From Curvibacter gracilis ATCC BAA-807 (GTDB taxonomy: Bacteria > Pseudomonadota > Gammaproteobacteria > Burkholderiales > Burkholderiaceae_C): a stretch of 64,000 bases of DNA. Where the stretch lies: positions 124,001-188,000 of the forward strand of contig NZ_JADZ01000015.1 of the NCBI RefSeq assembly GCF_000518645.1, given 5' to 3'. The number at the start of each line of letters is the position of its first letter. Position 1 is the stretch's first letter. The translations under genes and the position numbers were made by a program. Below the pieces are notes generated by a model. It saw only the letters and a list, made by a program, of their open reading frames with translations, ran no database searches and was not told the origin of the DNA. Shown piece by piece: positions 28,606 to 37,456 of this stretch.

Positions 28606-29055
28606 TCAGGCCGGCAGCGGCTGACGGAAGCCCACGTTGAGCAGGTTCCAGGCCACGATGGTGGAGATCGCAAAGCCCAGCTCGGCGATCTCGGCGGGCG
28701 AGAACTGCTGGCTCAGGCGGGCAAATTCTTCATCGCTGGCGTCGCCGTTCGGGGTGGCGTTGATGAGTTCGGTCCAGCGCAGGGCGGCCCGTTCGCGCTC
28801 GCTGAAAAACGGCGCCTCGCGCCAGCCGGCCACGGCATTGAGCTCACGTGGCGACAGGCCCTGGCGCAGCAGATCCTGGCCATGCATGTCGATGCAATAG
28901 GCGCAGCCATTGAGTTGCGAGACACGCAGCCAGACCAGGTCGATCAAGCGCTCGCCCAGGGGCCCCTTCTTGAGGGTCTGAGACAAGTCGAGCAGGCCTT
29001 GAAACGCCTTGGGGGCCAGTTGGATGTAGGGGACGCGGGCAGCAGAGGTGTGCAT
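28606..29055 (-). CDS. Carboxymuconolactone decarboxylase/AhpD-family protein (ECF41 partner)
   Basis: A 149-residue AhpD-like protein. The redox motif C51-AY-C54-IDM-H58 (NGCAYCIDMHGQDL) is intact, and LRVSQLNG before it is family-typical. Such proteins act as peroxidases or peroxide/alkylating-agent reductases. It directly follows the ECF41 sigma gene, and the 89-base gap carries an ECF41-type promoter. It is therefore the probable target gene of that sigma factor (the COE pattern of carboxymuconolactone decarboxylase, oxidoreductase or epimerase next to ECF41). ATG 29055 gives the family-length protein. Confidence 0.88.
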   Translation of the reverse strand: MHTSAARVPYIQLAPKAFQGLLDLSQTLKKGPLGERLIDLVWLRVSQLNGCAYCIDMHGQDLLRQGLSPRELNAVAGWREAPFFSERERAALRWTELINATPNGDASDEEFARLSQQFSPAEIAELGFAISTIVAWNLLNVGFRQPLPA

Positions 29056-29110
29056 GGCATGGGCTTTCTGTTCAAGGTGGAGACCGCCCGATGCGGCCTC
29101 TCTCCTGTTA

Positions 29111-29137
29111 GACGCTGGCCGACGCCACGTTGTGACA
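29111..29137 (-). promoter_or_regulatory. ECF41-type promoter of the AhpD-like gene
   Basis: Read leftward: TGTCACA (29137-29131), a 16-base spacer, then CGTC (29114-29111). This equals the described ECF41 consensus TGTCACA-N16-CGTC. The -10 element lies 55 bases before the AhpD-like ATG. Confidence 0.75.
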
Positions 29138-29144
29138 ACGCGCC

Positions 29145-30068
29145 TCAAGCCTGCAAGGCAATGCCCGCCAGTTTGTCGGGGTTGCGCACCACATACACCG
29201 CCACGATGCGTTCGCCCTCGATCACAAAGGCCTGGGCCGATTCGAGTTGACCACCCACATAGCGCAACAGCCCTGGCTCGCCATTGACCAGCACCTGCCG
29301 GTAGCGGACCTGATCACCCAACCGCAGCGCCACGGCCCAGTACAGGTTGGTGACGCGGAATGCGCCGCGCAGCACATGGCCCACCGACGCCACCCGGCCA
29401 CCACCGTCACCCATCAGTTCCACATCGTCGGCCAGCAGGGCCTGCAAGCTCGCGCGGTCGCCCTGCTGGGCCGCCTGCATGAAGCGCGCCAGCAAGGCCC
29501 GGTGGCGCTCACGCGGGACCAGAAACCGGGGGGCAGGTTGCGCCCCCTGCGGCTTCACCCGCAGGCTGGCACGGTGCACCAGCTGCCGGCAGGCCGCCTC
29601 GCTCTTGCCCAGGGCTGCCGCGATGTCGGCGTAGTCGTGATCGAACACCTGGCGCAGCAAAAAGGCGGCCCGCTCTTCAGGCGACAGCTGCTCCAGCACC
29701 CGCAGCAAGGCCACCGACAGATCGTCGGCCAACTCGGCCGCCGCCTCGGGGCTGTGGTCGTCCACCGCCACCAGGGGCTCGGGCAGCCAGAACCCCACAT
29801 AGGCCTCACGCTCGGCCTTGGCGGCACGCAGGCGGTCGATGGACAGTCGGGTCACCACCGTCACCAGCCAGGCCTCGCCCGATTGAAGTGCGGCACGATC
29901 GCTGCGATGCCAGCGCAGCCAGGCCTCCTGCAGCACGTCCTCGGCATCGGCGCGCGTGCCCAGCATGCGGTAGGCCATGCCAAACAGGCGCGGCCGCAAG
30001 GCCACAAAGGTGTCGGTATCGGCGTCAGACACGGGAAATGGGGTGAAGCTGGAGATCAGGCAGGTCAT
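29145..30068 (-). CDS. ECF41-family sigma factor with SnoaL-like C-terminal domain
   Basis: Extracytoplasmic-function sigma factor of 307 residues. Sigma2 includes RLFGMAYRMLGTRADAEDVLQEAWLRW, and sigma4 spans SPEERAAFLLRQVFDHDYADIAAALGKS. A fused C-terminal NTF2/SnoaL-like domain of about 110 residues regulates activity in this family. All three ECF41 hallmark motifs are present: WLPEP (94-98) in the linker, DGGGR (221-225), and NPDKL (296-300) near the end. No membrane anti-sigma gene is adjacent, as usual for ECF41. An ECF41-type promoter also lies in front of this gene, implying autoregulation. Confidence 0.92.
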   Translation of the reverse strand: MTCLISSFTPFPVSDADTDTFVALRPRLFGMAYRMLGTRADAEDVLQEAWLRWHRSDRAALQSGEAWLVTVVTRLSIDRLRAAKAEREAYVGFWLPEPLVAVDDHSPEAAAELADDLSVALLRVLEQLSPEERAAFLLRQVFDHDYADIAAALGKSEAACRQLVHRASLRVKPQGAQPAPRFLVPRERHRALLARFMQAAQQGDRASLQALLADDVELMGDGGGRVASVGHVLRGAFRVTNLYWAVALRLGDQVRYRQVLVNGEPGLLRYVGGQLESAQAFVIEGERIVAVYVVRNPDKLAGIALQA

Positions 30069-30079
30069 GGTAGCCACTA

Positions 30080-30106
30080 GACGCGGTAGCACCCGCTCTA
30101 GTGACA
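30080..30106 (-). promoter_or_regulatory. ECF41-type promoter of the sigma factor gene, with overlapping dyad
   Basis: Read leftward: TGTCACT (30106-30100), a 16-base spacer (30099-30084), then CGTC (30083-30080), which lies 12 bases before the sigma ATG. A dyad CACTAGA...TCTAGTG (30075-30081 with 30097-30103) overlaps both elements and could form a hairpin or operator. The very short distance to the ATG implies a short or nearly leaderless transcript. Confidence 0.6.
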
Positions 30107-31027
30107 AATGGCTCCAACTGCACTTGCCCCTTTTGTCTCCAACCAGTTGCGCAACTTGCCTCCGGGTCCTGCACTTTCCGAGAATCAGGCGATAACGCAG
30201 CACGGGCTTCGGGGCGGGATCAAATAGCGCGCGAGAAATCAAGGCGTTTGCGGGTCTGGGGCCGCGTACATCAGCACCACTGTGTCATGGCCCAAGCTGG
30301 CGCCACCAGGCACGCCTGTCGAACCGGACTCACTCAGGCAAGGGCCTTGAATTCGGCCGACGCGGCCTTGCGCTGCAGGTGGAAACACAGTGCATTGGGT
30401 CTGCCGTCAAAGCGCTGAGGCAAGCGGGCTTCGACGCCCTGCCGAAAGCAGCAGGGATTCCAGGGCTGTAGCGCGCAGCTGTCTGTACGACGCGGCTGAT
30501 CAGCCACCCCTTGGCTCACTGCGCCGGCGTCAGCAGCGGCACAAGAACCGAAATGCCTGCGGCTCAACTCAGGGGCTCCGCCAGGCGGTGAAACACCGCG
30601 CTGAAGATACGCAGCTTGGCGATGTCCAGCAGCAGCCAGTTGGGCAGAAGCCAAGGCAACACGAAAAGGGGGGCCCTGATACAAACTGCACAGCTAGAGC
30701 GCAAAACTGGGCCGCATCTGTAGCGGTCGCTCTGGCCGTCTTCACACCACGCGACGATATTTCGCTTGATTCCCGCCATGTACGTTGTCGGGCACCTCCG
30801 ATAAGATCCAAAGAATATCGAACGCTCAAGGCTGTCGTCCAAAGAGGGGCCTCGTGTCAGCAGCGCTCGAAACCGGCGCTTGCAATACTTGCCTGCGTCA
30901 TATCGCGACTGTCTCAGGTCATTCCGTCATCGGACTGACTTGTGCAGACCAACGAGCGCATGCCGTCGGGATAAACTTGAGAGCATCGATTCTATGGCCC
31001 GACTTCAACAGCAGAAATCAACTACCG
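30107..31027. other. Gene-poor stretch of about 0.9 kb
   Basis: I find no convincing gene here. Short open frames on both strands have no recognisable motifs and stop quickly. A leftward frame around 30564-30700 reads LFVLPWLLPNWLLLDIAKLR, which might be a fragment of a decayed membrane protein. Base composition falls towards 31000, approaching that of the following cysC. It is probably eroded or foreign DNA. Confidence 0.4.
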
Positions 31028-31648
31028 ATGGATACAGCAGGCAAGACAGCGCTTGTCGCCAATCTTCACTGGCAAACCGGCAGGATCGACCAGACTGCGC
31101 GTTCAGCCATGAAGCAGCAAAAGCCGGTTTGCATTTGGCTGACCGGTCTGTCAGGTGCCGGAAAGTCTACCCTGGCCTACCTGCTGGAGCAGCACTTGCA
31201 CGCGGCAGGTAAGCACAGCTACGTACTCGATGGCGACAACGTTCGCCACGGCCTCAACCGCGACCTTGGCTTTGCTGACGCTGACCGTGGCGAGAACATC
31301 CGCCGTGTGGCAGAAGTCGCCAGACTGATGATTGATGCCGGACTCATTGTCGTGGTGAGCTTGATCTCTCCGTTCCGCTTCCAGCGCGAACACGCACGCA
31401 AGTTGTTTGCGCCGGGTGAATTTGTTGAGGTTTTTGTCGATGCTCCATTGGCAGTATGCGAGCAACGGGATGTCAAAGGTCTGTATGCCAAAGCTCGGCG
31501 CGGTGAATTGACACAGTTCACCGGTATCGACAGCCCCTATGAGCCCCCCCTGGCGCCGGAAGTGCACGTGCGATGTGACCTACTTGATCCGATGGACTGC
31601 GTCAACCGCATATTGCAGGCACTCGCCACCGATGAAGGCCATTTGTGA
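31028..31648 (+). CDS. cysC: Adenylylsulfate (APS) kinase
   Basis: Phosphorylates adenylylsulfate to PAPS for sulphation or assimilation. It has 206 residues. The characteristic N-terminus [15 protein letters not shown] is followed by the P-loop GLSGAGKST (40-48), [28 protein letters not shown], and [23 protein letters not shown] with SPYEPP. It is an orphan: no cysD/cysN, PAPS reductase or sulphotransferase is nearby. Codon and base use are visibly more A/T-rich than in neighbours. This and the adjacent tRNA-Arg suggest acquisition from elsewhere or a remnant of a sulphated-polysaccharide locus (inference). Confidence 0.9.
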   Translation: MDTAGKTALVANLHWQTGRIDQTARSAMKQQKPVCIWLTGLSGAGKSTLAYLLEQHLHAAGKHSYVLDGDNVRHGLNRDLGFADADRGENIRRVAEVARLMIDAGLIVVVSLISPFRFQREHARKLFAPGEFVEVFVDAPLAVCEQRDVKGLYAKARRGELTQFTGIDSPYEPPLAPEVHVRCDLLDPMDCVNRILQALATDEGHL

Positions 31649-31975
31649 CCTCATGTTGCGCGGGCACTTCATGCACGCATAAAGTGCCATGCTGCCAGCC
31701 GATGACATCGGCAGCGCTTCGTTGAAGCAATTCCGTCGAGGTCCGAAGAGGCTTCCAAGCAACCAGGAACAGAAAAAAACACTGAACGTTGGAGAAGGAA
31801 CAGCTGCACCATGCCGATTGCCGCCCGGCGCCAGCCCATCTGCGTTAGGGCCCTCTCCAAGTCAGGACCATCCAAGGCCAGCCCCAGCAAAGGTAAGCCG
31901 CGCGTTGCCTCGCTCGGGCTCCTATCTGACCGGAACCATACCATCCCACGATCACCCAAAAGCCAGAAAACGAAT
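31649..31975. other. Intergenic stretch between cysC and a terminator
   Basis: There are about 330 bases without a recognisable gene. Weak open frames exist on both strands but none has a plausible start with a ribosome-binding site or a known motif. It is A/T-richer than the window average. Confidence 0.4.
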
Positions 31976-32001
31976 AAGCCAACCTGGTCGGCTGGCTTTT
32001 T
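31976..32001 (+). terminator. Rho-independent terminator downstream of cysC
   Basis: An 8-bp stem with one mismatch (AGCCAACC with GGCTGGCT), a 5-base loop and a T-run (TTTTT at 31997-32001) read rightward. A longer-range alternative pairs AAAAGCCAG (31959-31967) with CTGGCTTTT (31992-32000). It separates cysC from the tRNA-Arg gene, which is on the other strand. Confidence 0.7.
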
Positions 32002-32034
32002 GTAACAGTCTTTGTCGGTAAGACCTCGGAGGTT

Positions 32035-32110
32035 TGGTGCGGCTGGCGGGGATCGAACCCACGACCCTTGGCTTCGGAGGCCAATACTCTATCCACTGAG
32101 CTACAGCCGC
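32035..32110 (-). tRNA. tRNA-Arg (anticodon CCG), CCA encoded
   Basis: Read leftward it is a 76-base cloverleaf. The acceptor stem is GCGGCTG/CAGCCGC, the D arm GCTC-AGTGGATA-GAGT, and the anticodon arm TTGGC-CTCCGAA-GCCAA with anticodon CCG. The T arm GTGGG-TTCGATC-CCCGC follows, then discriminator A and CCA. Its 3' end faces the gene-poor cysC region, as expected if that region entered at this tRNA, but no repeated tRNA 3' end was found there. Confidence 0.97.
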
Positions 32111-32229
32111 GTGCCTGACAGCAGGCAAACGATCCGCGGATTATGGCACGGGCCGGAGGCCTTGCGACGCAAAGGCGAGAGAGGCGTCAAGAGAGGACAT
32201 CGGGCCTCTGGTGCCCGCTGGTGATGACC

Positions 32230-32859
32230 TCAGTTGGCAGGGTGGGCAAAGCCCAGGCCGGCCAGGTAGGTGTCCATGGCCTGCTCCCCGATGCTCACCA
32301 CATCGAAGTCATCGGGCGACAGCAGCCAGTTCTGGATCAAGCCATCGAGCAGCGCATGCAGGCCGATGACGGCCGCCTGAACCGGCAAGCGCAAGGTCAC
32401 GCCGCGCAATTGCGCTGCGGCCTGCAGGCTGCGGGTCATTTCGGCCAGGCAGTCGTGGCGGGCCTCGAGATGCCGCCCCTTGATGGCCAGGGCCTCGCCC
32501 ACGTATTCGACTTTGTAGCTGGCCACCTCGAAGACCCGCTGGGTGGTGGGGTCTTGCGTCATCTTGCGCAGCACATCCAGGGTGGCGCGGCGCAGGTCAG
32601 CCAACGGATCGCGTCCGGGGTCGCGCCCCATCTGCTGCAGGGCCTCCTCCATGGGCAGGGTGACGCGATCCATCATGGCGTTGAACAGGTCGGCCTTGTC
32701 CTTGAAGTGCCAGTAGATGGCGCCACGCGTGGTCCCCGCGGCCACGGCGATGTCGTTCAGCGAGGACCGGGAAACCCCTTTTTCGGAGAACACGCGCTCG
32801 GCCGCATCCAGCAGGCTGTGCCGGGTGGCGAGGGCGTCTTCTTTGGTTCGGCGGGCCAT
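32230..32859 (-). CDS. TetR-family repressor of RND efflux (AcrR/TtgR-like)
   Basis: A 209-residue TetR-type repressor. The helix-turn-helix (SLNDIAVAAGTTRGAIYWHFKDKADLFN, about 32-60) is of the AcrR/TtgR subtype. The C-terminal drug-binding domain (about 80-209) is all helical, with LHALLDGLIQNWLLSPDDFD typical of the group. It is divergent from the first RND operon, and the gap contains a perfect 20-base operator-like palindrome. It most likely represses that operon and itself until a toxic ligand binds. Confidence 0.9.
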   Translation of the reverse strand: MARRTKEDALATRHSLLDAAERVFSEKGVSRSSLNDIAVAAGTTRGAIYWHFKDKADLFNAMMDRVTLPMEEALQQMGRDPGRDPLADLRRATLDVLRKMTQDPTTQRVFEVASYKVEYVGEALAIKGRHLEARHDCLAEMTRSLQAAAQLRGVTLRLPVQAAVIGLHALLDGLIQNWLLSPDDFDVVSIGEQAMDTYLAGLGFAHPAN

Positions 32860-32896
32860 GGCGTCTCCTGTTGTGGGTATGAAATACAGCGTACAT

Positions 32897-32922
32897 CATA
32901 CATTCACGAATGTATGTATACT
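32897..32922 (+). promoter_or_regulatory. AcrR-type operator overlapping the efflux promoter -10
   Basis: CATACATTCACGAATGTATG (32897-32916) has perfect 9-base arms around two central bases. It matches 17 of 20 bases of the core operator known for E. coli AcrR. TATACT at 32917-32922 immediately after it is a good -10 for the rightward adaptor gene, so bound repressor would block that promoter. It lies 38 bases from the repressor start and can serve both directions. Confidence 0.75.
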
Positions 32923-33013
32923 GCCCTTTCGTTTTTTACACGAACAAGACACAGTACGGGATGACCCTAGCAAGTCTTACCCGATACCAACATACTCACA
33001 CCGGAAAACGGAC

Positions 33014-34270
33014 ATGACCGAATCCCAACCTGCGGCAGCGGCCGCATTGCAGCGCCGGCCTTTGCTGAGCCGCCTGCCACTCTTCATGACTGTGGGCACG
33101 CTCAGTGCCGTTCTTGCCGCATGCGGCCCTTCGGGTGCACAGGGCGGGCCTGGGGGTCCTGGCGGCGGCATGCCGCCCACTGAGGTGGGTGTGGTCACTG
33201 TCACCCCGGGCGTGGTCGGTTTGCAGACCGAATTGCCGGGTCGCCTGGAGGCCTCACGCGTGGCTCAGGTGCGGGCCCGTGCGGCCGGCATCGTGCAAGA
33301 GCGTCTGTTCCGCGAAGGCAGTGACGTGAAGGCAGGCCAGCCCTTGTTCCAGATCGACGCCGCGCCCTACAAGGCCACCTACGACAGCGCCCAGGCCGCC
33401 GTGGCCAAGGCCGAGGCCACCTTGATGCAGGCCAGCGCCCAGCTGACCCGTTACAAGCCGCTGGTGGAGGCCAATGCCATCAGCAAACAGGATTACGTGA
33501 ACGCCGAGGCGTCGCAGAAGCAGGCCGAAGCCGATCTGGCCTCGGCCAAGGCGGCGCTGCAGACGGCCAAGATCAACCTGGGCTACACCACGGTGACGGC
33601 CCCGATTTCGGGCCGCATCGGTCGTGAGCTGGTGACCGTGGGTGCCCTCGTGGGCCAAAGCGAGGCCACCCAGATGGCGGTGGTGCAGCAGATCGACCCG
33701 CTGTATGTGAACTTCACGCAGTCGGCAGCCGAGGTGATGAAGCTGCGCGATGCGCTGGCCAACGGGCAGCTCAAGCGGGCTCCGGGCACCGAGGCGGCCA
33801 GCGTGCGCCTGGTGAAGGATGACGGCAGCGAGTTCCCCAAGGCCGGCAAGCTATTGTTCTCGGACCTGACGGTGGACAGCACCAGCGGCCAGATCACCCT
33901 GCGCGCCGAGGTGCCGAACCCCGGCGGCCAGTTGCTGCCTGGCCTGTATGTGCGCGTGCGCCTGGAACAGGCCCAGGCCAGCGATGCCATCACCCTGCCG
34001 CAGCAAGCCGTCACACGCAGCGAAAAGGGCGATGTGGTGATGGTGGTCAGCCCCGAGGGCAAGGTCAGCCCGCGCCCCGTCAAGGTGGCTGCCGGCAAGG
34101 GCAATCAGTGGGTGATCCTGGACGGCCTGAAGGCCGGCGAACAGGTGATGGTGGATGGCTTCCAGAAGCTGCGTGGCGATGCCCCCGTGAAGGCCGTGCC
34201 CTGGCAGGCGCCGGGCAGCGCGGCACCGGCTGCTGCCGCCCCGGCGGCTGCCCCGGCCGCCAAGTCCTGA
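33014..34270 (+). CDS. RND efflux periplasmic adaptor, pump 1 (AcrA/MexA family)
   Basis: Lipid-anchored membrane-fusion protein linking the inner-membrane pump to the outer-membrane channel. It has 418 residues. The lipobox LAAC (C37) follows a hydrophobic stretch. The two lipoyl halves are at RVAQVRARAAGIVQERLFREG and NLGYTTVTAPISGRIG, with a helical hairpin between them. The beta-barrel and membrane-proximal domains end in an Ala/Pro-rich tail. ATG 33014 is used; the extended frame upstream crosses the operator. It is the first gene of adaptor-pump-channel operon 1. Confidence 0.92.
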   Translation: MTESQPAAAAALQRRPLLSRLPLFMTVGTLSAVLAACGPSGAQGGPGGPGGGMPPTEVGVVTVTPGVVGLQTELPGRLEASRVAQVRARAAGIVQERLFREGSDVKAGQPLFQIDAAPYKATYDSAQAAVAKAEATLMQASAQLTRYKPLVEANAISKQDYVNAEASQKQAEADLASAKAALQTAKINLGYTTVTAPISGRIGRELVTVGALVGQSEATQMAVVQQIDPLYVNFTQSAAEVMKLRDALANGQLKRAPGTEAASVRLVKDDGSEFPKAGKLLFSDLTVDSTSGQITLRAEVPNPGGQLLPGLYVRVRLEQAQASDAITLPQQAVTRSEKGDVVMVVSPEGKVSPRPVKVAAGKGNQWVILDGLKAGEQVMVDGFQKLRGDAPVKAVPWQAPGSAAPAAAAPAAAPAAKS

Positions 34271-34282
34271 GGAGCCTGATCC

Positions 34283-37200
34283 ATGGCGAAATTCTTCATT
34301 GACAGGCCCATCTTTGCCTGGGTGATCGCTCTGTTCATCCTGGTGCTGGGCGGGGTGTCCATCACCCAGCTACCCATCTCCCAATACCCGCCGGTGGCCC
34401 CGCCCTCGGTGGTGATCAGCGCCAGCTACCCCGGCGCCTCGGCCCAGACGCTGGAAGACAGCGTGATCAGTGTGATCGAACGTGAAATGAACGGCTCGCC
34501 GGGCCTGCTCTACATGGAGTCGGTCAGCCAGGCCGACGGCACCGGCACGATCACGCTGAGCTTTGACCCCTCGACCAGCCCCGATCTGGCCCAGGTGGAT
34601 GTGCAGAACCGCCTCTCGCGCGCCACCCCGCGCCTGCCGGCGGCGGTGACGCAGCAGGGCGTGCGCGTGGACAAGTCTCGCAGCAACTTCCTGCTGTTCA
34701 TCATGCTGTCCTCGGACAACGGTGCGCTGGACCCGATCGCGCTGGGCGACTACGCCTCGCGCAACGTGATCCCTGAAATCCAGCGCCTGCCCGGCATCGG
34801 CCAGGCCCAGCTGTTCGGCACCGAGCGCGCCATGCGGGTGTGGATCGACCCGGCCAAGCTGACCGGCTACAACCTGTCTCCTGCCGACGTGAACGCGGCC
34901 ATCTCGGCCCAGAACGCCCAGGTGTCCTCGGGCGCCATCGGCGATTTGCCCAACATCACCGGCCAGGGCATTGCCGCCACGGTGGTGGTGAAGGGCCAGC
35001 TGGCCTCGGTGGAGCAGTTCGGCCGCATCGTGCTGCGCGCCAATGCCGACGGCTCGACCGTGCGACTCAAGGACGTGGCCCGCATCGAGCTGGGTGCCCA
35101 GACCTACGCCACCTCGGCCCGCCTGAACGGCAAGCCGGCCACCGGCATCGGTGTCCAGCTGACCCCCTCGGGCAACGCCCTGGCCTCGGCCAAGGCGGTG
35201 AAGGCCAAGATGGAAGACCTGCAGCGCTACTTCCCGGCCGGCGTGTCCTACGCGATTCCGTACGACAGCTCGGGCTTCGTGAAGATCTCGCTGTCGCAAG
35301 TGGCCGAGACCCTGGTGGAGGCCGTGGTGCTGGTGTTCCTGGTGATGTTCCTGTTCCTGCAGAACTGGCGCTACACCCTGATCCCGACCATCGTGGTGCC
35401 GGTGGCCCTGCTGGGCACCTTTGCCACGCTGCTGGCGCTGGGCTTCTCGATCAACGTGCTGACCATGTTCGGCATGGTGCTGGTGATCGGCATCGTGGTG
35501 GACGACGCCATCGTGGTAGTGGAGAACGTCGAACGCATCATGAGCGAGGAAGGCCTGCCCCCGCTGCAGGCCACGCGCAAGGCCATGGGCCAGATCTCGG
35601 GCGCGATCATCGGCGTGACCGTGGTGCTGATCTCGGTGTTCGTGCCGCTGGCCTTCTTCAGTGGCTCGGTGGGCAACATCTACCGCCAGTTCTCGGCCGT
35701 GATGGTGTCGTCGATCGCCTTCTCGGCCTTCCTGGCGCTGTCGCTCACGCCGGCGCTGTGCGCCACCCTGCTCAAGCCGGTCGAGGCGGGGCATCACCAT
35801 GAGAAGAAGGGCTTCTTCGGCTGGTTCAACCGCGGCTTCAGCCGTGCCGCCAAGGGCTATGAAGGCTGGGTGGCCAAGCTGCTCAAGCGCGCCGGCCGCT
35901 TCATGTTGATCTATGTCGCCATCGGCGCCGCTGCAGTGGTGGTCTACCTGCGCCTGCCCACCTCCTTCCTGCCCAATGAAGACCAGGGCACGATGCTGGT
36001 GAACGTGCAACTGCCCCCTGGCGCCACCGTGGAGCGCACCCGCAACGTGATGGAACAGGTGGAAGGCTTCATCCTGAAGCAGCCTGAGGTCAAGAGCATG
36101 GTCGGCGTGCTGGGCTTCAGCTTCTCGGGCCAAGGCCAGAACGCCGCACTGGCGTTCGTGACCCTGAAGCCCTGGGATGAACGCCATGGCGAAGAGCACT
36201 CGGCCCAGGCCCTGGCCGGCCGCGCCTTCGGGGCGCTGATGGGCATCCGCGATGCCTTCATCTTCCCGCTCAGCCCGCCGCCGATTCCCGAACTGGGCAA
36301 TGCCACCGGCTTCACCTTCCGCTTGCAAGACCGCGCCGGCAAGGGCCACAAGGCCCTGATCGATGCGCGCAACCAGTTGTTGGGCATGGCCAGCAAGAGC
36401 CCGGTGCTGACCCAGGTGCGCCCCGACGGCCTGGAAGATGCGCCCCAACTGCAGATCGACATCGACCGCGACAAGGCCCAGGCCCTGGGCGTGCCGTTCA
36501 ACGCGATCAACACCGCCTTGTCCACCGCGCTGGGTTCCACCTACGTGAACGACTTCCCCAACTCGGGCCGTCTGCAGCGGGTGGTGGTGCAAGCCGATGC
36601 GCCAGCGCGCATGCAGCCTGAAAACATCCTGCAACTGCGCGTGCCCAACAGCGCGGGTCAGTTGGTGCCCTTGTCGACCTTTGCCAGCACCCGCTGGGAG
36701 AACGGTGCCATGCAGACCGTGCGCTACAACGGCTACCCGGCCGTGCGCATCAGCGGTGGCACCGCCCCGGGGCGCAGCACCGGTGAGGCCATGGCCGAGA
36801 TGGAGAAGCTGGCCGCGCAACTGCCCCCAGGCTTCGGCTACGAATGGACCGGCCAATCGCGCGAGGAAAAGCTGGCGGGTTCGCAGGCCGTGATCCTGTA
36901 CGGCTTTGCCGTGCTGGCCGTGTTCCTGTGCCTGGCGGCCTTGTACGAGAGCTGGTCGATCCCGCTGTCGGTGATCCTGGTGGTGCCGCTGGGCGTGCTG
37001 GGCGTGCTGCTGGCCACCTGGCTGCGGGCGTACTCGAACGACGTGTACTTCCAGGTCGGTCTGATCACGATCATCGGCCTGTCGGCCAAGAACGCGATTC
37101 TGATCATCGAGTTTGCCAAGGACCTGCAGGCGCAGGGCCGTGGCGTGATCGAGTCGGCCCTGGCGGCGGCGCACCTGCGCTTCCGCCCCATCGTGATGAC

Positions 37201-37456
37201 CTCGCTGGCCTTCATGCTGGGCGTGGTGCCGCTGGCCATCGCCACGGGCGCCGGCTCGGCCAGCCAGCGTGCCATCGGCACCGGCGTGGTCGGCGGCATG
37301 ATCACCGGCACCGCCTTGGCGGTGTTCTTTGTCCCCATCTTCTTTGTGGTGGTGCGCAAGCTGTTCAAGGGCAGCGAGCGCCAGCGCCAGATCTATGCAG
37401 AACATGCCCGACAGGCCGGTGTGGCCGAAGCCGCAGGAGGCCAAGACCATGCGTAA
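34283..37456 (+). CDS. RND efflux pump inner-membrane transporter, pump 1 (AcrB/MexB/HAE1)
   Basis: Proton-driven trimeric drug exporter of 1057 residues with 12 transmembrane helices and two large periplasmic loops. The N-terminus MAKFFIDRPIFAWVIALFIL is diagnostic of the HAE1 family. Proton-relay residues are present in TM4 (GIVVDDAIVVVENVERIM) and TM10 (LSAKNAILIIEFAKD). The GFFGWFNRGF amphipathic segment lies mid-protein. It sits 12 bases after the adaptor gene, and its stop overlaps the channel gene's ATG by 8 bases. Confidence 0.95.
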   Translation: MAKFFIDRPIFAWVIALFILVLGGVSITQLPISQYPPVAPPSVVISASYPGASAQTLEDSVISVIEREMNGSPGLLYMESVSQADGTGTITLSFDPSTSPDLAQVDVQNRLSRATPRLPAAVTQQGVRVDKSRSNFLLFIMLSSDNGALDPIALGDYASRNVIPEIQRLPGIGQAQLFGTERAMRVWIDPAKLTGYNLSPADVNAAISAQNAQVSSGAIGDLPNITGQGIAATVVVKGQLASVEQFGRIVLRANADGSTVRLKDVARIELGAQTYATSARLNGKPATGIGVQLTPSGNALASAKAVKAKMEDLQRYFPAGVSYAIPYDSSGFVKISLSQVAETLVEAVVLVFLVMFLFLQNWRYTLIPTIVVPVALLGTFATLLALGFSINVLTMFGMVLVIGIVVDDAIVVVENVERIMSEEGLPPLQATRKAMGQISGAIIGVTVVLISVFVPLAFFSGSVGNIYRQFSAVMVSSIAFSAFLALSLTPALCATLLKPVEAGHHHEKKGFFGWFNRGFSRAAKGYEGWVAKLLKRAGRFMLIYVAIGAAAVVVYLRLPTSFLPNEDQGTMLVNVQLPPGATVERTRNVMEQVEGFILKQPEVKSMVGVLGFSFSGQGQNAALAFVTLKPWDERHGEEHSAQALAGRAFGALMGIRDAFIFPLSPPPIPELGNATGFTFRLQDRAGKGHKALIDARNQLLGMASKSPVLTQVRPDGLEDAPQLQIDIDRDKAQALGVPFNAINTALSTALGSTYVNDFPNSGRLQRVVVQADAPARMQPENILQLRVPNSAGQLVPLSTFASTRWENGAMQTVRYNGYPAVRISGGTAPGRSTGEAMAEMEKLAAQLPPGFGYEWTGQSREEKLAGSQAVILYGFAVLAVFLCLAALYESWSIPLSVILVVPLGVLGVLLATWLRAYSNDVYFQVGLITIIGLSAKNAILIIEFAKDLQAQGRGVIESALAAAHLRFRPIVMTSLAFMLGVVPLAIATGAGSASQRAIGTGVVGGMITGTALAVFFVPIFFVVVRKLFKGSERQRQIYAEHARQAGVAEAAGGQDHA

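Noticed and set aside
30334..30684. Leftward open frame of 116 codons in the gene-poor region
   Set aside because: No ribosome-binding site, no recognisable domain and atypical composition; probably not a gene.
31689..32021. Rightward open frame of 110 codons between cysC and tRNA-Arg
   Set aside because: It runs through a good terminator hairpin and shows no protein-like features.
30107..32034. Direct repeat of the tRNA-Arg 3' end (attachment site)
   Set aside because: No second copy of the 3' end was found left of the tRNA within the gene-poor region, so no att site is annotated.
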